Positions 62,944-64,000 of a stretch of 64,000 bases of DNA are shown in pieces (position 1 is the stretch's first letter; each line of letters opens with the position of its first letter). The stretch is from Paenibacillus alkalitolerans (GTDB taxonomy: Bacteria > Bacillota > Bacilli > Paenibacillales > YIM-B00363): the NCBI RefSeq assembly GCF_016482785.1, contig NZ_JAEMXM010000006.1, forward strand, positions 62,001-126,000. Reading direction: 5' to 3'. The position numbers and the translations under genes were made by a program. The notes beneath the pieces were generated by a model. That model was not told the DNA's origin, made no database searches, and saw only the letters and a list, made by a program, of their open reading frames with translations.

Positions 62944-63792
62944 CTAATATAAGCTTCCTGTATTTATGACGGGGTGGGCGGAGCGGTCGGACACGATCGC
63001 CACCATTAAATTGTTCGCCATCGCCGCTTTCCGCTCATGATCCAGCGTAATGCCGCTCTGCTGTTCCAGCTGATCGATCGCCATCTTCACCATTCCGACC
63101 GCGCCTTCGACAATCTTATGCCGTGCGGCGATAATTGCGGAAGCCTGCTGCCGCTGCAGCATAGCGCCGGCAATTTCCGTCGAATACGCCAAATGCGTCA
63201 AGCGGGCTTCCAACACGTCCACACCCGCGACGGACAGACGGGATTGCAGCTCTTGCGCAAGCTCCTCCGATACTTCATCCGCGTTGCCTCGCAACGAATA
63301 GCCTTTGTCGAGAAAATTGTCGTAAGGATATTTGCTCGCCACATGCCGGAGAGCGGTCTCGCTTTGAATCTCCACGAATTCCTCGTACTTGTCGACGTCG
63401 AAAGTCGCTTTCGCGGTTTCCACCACTTTAAAGACGACCACCGCCGCAATTTCGACCGGATTGCCTTCCACGTCGTTCACCTTCAACTGCGAGCTATTGA
63501 AATTCCGCACGCGAAGCGATATCTTCTTCCGGACAGAGAACGGCAGCACCATCCAAAATCCAGCTTCCCTAACGGTACCCTTGTACTTGCCGAAGAACGT
63601 TACGACCGCGGCCTGATTGGGCTGAATTACGGTAATGGAAATAAGCATAATGAACGCTATGATCAAGAATATAACTCCGACAAATGCTATCCGCGGAAAA
63701 GATGCTATGACGAACACTCCCAACAAAACGTACAGCACTGCAATCAACACAGCGAAAAACCCATTCATCTTCCATGCGCCGAATTCTCTCAC
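62944..63792 (-). CDS. SPFH/band-7 domain membrane protein
   Basis: A 282-residue protein with two N-terminal membrane segments ([20 protein letters not shown] and [19 protein letters not shown], about residues 9-55) and an SPFH/band-7 domain ([60 protein letters not shown] with helical [14 protein letters not shown]). Slipin/stomatin-like scaffold of membrane microdomains, facing the cytosol. GTG start at 63792 follows GGGGAG. Co-transcribed with the ribbon-helix-helix gene. Confidence 0.9.
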   Translation of the reverse strand: MREFGAWKMNGFFAVLIAVLYVLLGVFVIASFPRIAFVGVIFLIIAFIMLISITVIQPNQAAVVTFFGKYKGTVREAGFWMVLPFSVRKKISLRVRNFNSSQLKVNDVEGNPVEIAAVVVFKVVETAKATFDVDKYEEFVEIQSETALRHVASKYPYDNFLDKGYSLRGNADEVSEELAQELQSRLSVAGVDVLEARLTHLAYSTEIAGAMLQRQQASAIIAARHKIVEGAVGMVKMAIDQLEQQSGITLDHERKAAMANNLMVAIVSDRSAHPVINTGSLY

Positions 63793-63839
63793 GTCGATCT
63801 CCCCTTGAATTCATTTTTGATATTAATATGATATCAGAT

Positions 63840-63856
63840 TTTACACTAAATGTAAA
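63840..63856. promoter_or_regulatory. Palindrome upstream of the SPFH operon
   Basis: TTTACA CTAAA TGTAAA is a perfect 6+5+6 dyad 48 bases upstream of the SPFH start; ATTAAT/TATCAT -10-like sequences lie between. Possible operator. Confidence 0.5.
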
Positions 63857-63885
63857 TTTGGCGGTGGAACAGGTGGAGCAGCATC

Positions 63886-63975
63886 AGAAAAAAAATAGGA
63901 ACTACTGAGCTTAATCCTGCCGTATGCGACCCCAGTACAAAGCTGGGAAATCAGCAGAATAAACCCGTAGTTCCC
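63886..63975 (-). ncRNA. Structured RNA element ending in a T-run, family not recognised
   Basis: On the minus strand GGAACTAC (63967-63974) pairs with GTAGTTCC (63898-63905), enclosing a CCCAG/CTGGG hairpin and a CTGC/GCAG pair, and is followed by eight Ts. This could be a small RNA, a leader regulator or the end of a gene outside the window. It points toward the SPFH operon. Confidence 0.5.
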
Positions 63976-64000
63976 ATGTCCTCATTACCGGCCAAGGACT

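Overview
The window looks like chromosomal DNA of a spore-forming, soil- or plant-associated Firmicute, most probably Paenibacillus or a close relative. The reasons are about 50% GC, strong AGGAGG-type ribosome binding sites with many TTG/GTG starts, sacB-type antitermination, a LacI-controlled inositol catabolic locus, secreted GH5 and GH26 glycanases, and many one-component regulators. This is inferred from gene content; no rRNA or core phylogenetic marker is present.

Layout. 1-3.1 kb: two tandem secreted GH68 levansucrases behind a sacB-type RAT/terminator leader. 3.2-16 kb: an accessory region with dispersed palindromic repeats and two related modules built from an ECF sigma factor, a BtrH-like (papain/C39-fold-like) domain and GyrI-like effector-binding proteins. 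The upstream module is intact, with the sigma factor fused to the BtrH-like domain and a UvrA-like ABC ATPase downstream. The downstream module is partly decayed. 16-23.5 kb: small metabolic and regulatory genes (threonine-aldolase-like enzyme, MarR with FAD monooxygenase, LysE with AraC, SDR), a truncated methyltransferase beside palindromic elements, and a DJ-1/PfpI gene behind a clear ZTP (pfl) riboswitch.

23.8-43.5 kb: a large minus-strand inositol locus: lacI, iolB, iolG, iolJ, iolA, iolC, iolE, iolD, iolI, a second lacI, a Gfo/Idh/MocA dehydrogenase, a three-gene sugar ABC importer, a TIM-barrel isomerase, an AraC regulator, and a Rieske ferredoxin plus desaturase-like oxygenase resembling rhizobial MocE/MocD. 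Palindromic operators of two kinds (core GCGC or TCGA) lie just downstream of predicted promoters. Together the genes predict uptake of an inositol or O-methyl-inositol, oxidative demethylation, and conversion through 2-keto-myo-inositol, THcHDO and DKGP to acetyl-CoA and DHAP.

43.8-57.6 kb: a patchwork of regulators joined to VOC (glyoxalase-fold) domains (two sigma-VOC fusions, a frameshifted AraC-VOC-VOC gene, a VOC-barstar-like fusion), mixed with leuA, a lone ABC ATPase, a metallophosphoesterase, methyltransferases, a broken aminoglycoside nucleotidyltransferase gene and a tRNA-Ala fragment. 57.7-64 kb: a GH5 endoglucanase with an upstream cre-like site, a GH26-like hydrolase, an array of five 81-bp repeats ending in a terminator next to a DUF559/Vsr-fold nuclease gene, and an SPFH/ribbon-helix-helix pair.

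Gene decay is frequent: at least four frameshift or nonsense pseudogenes, several truncated genes and two genes with apparent internal in-frame deletions. All functional calls rest on recognising motifs by eye; no database search was run.
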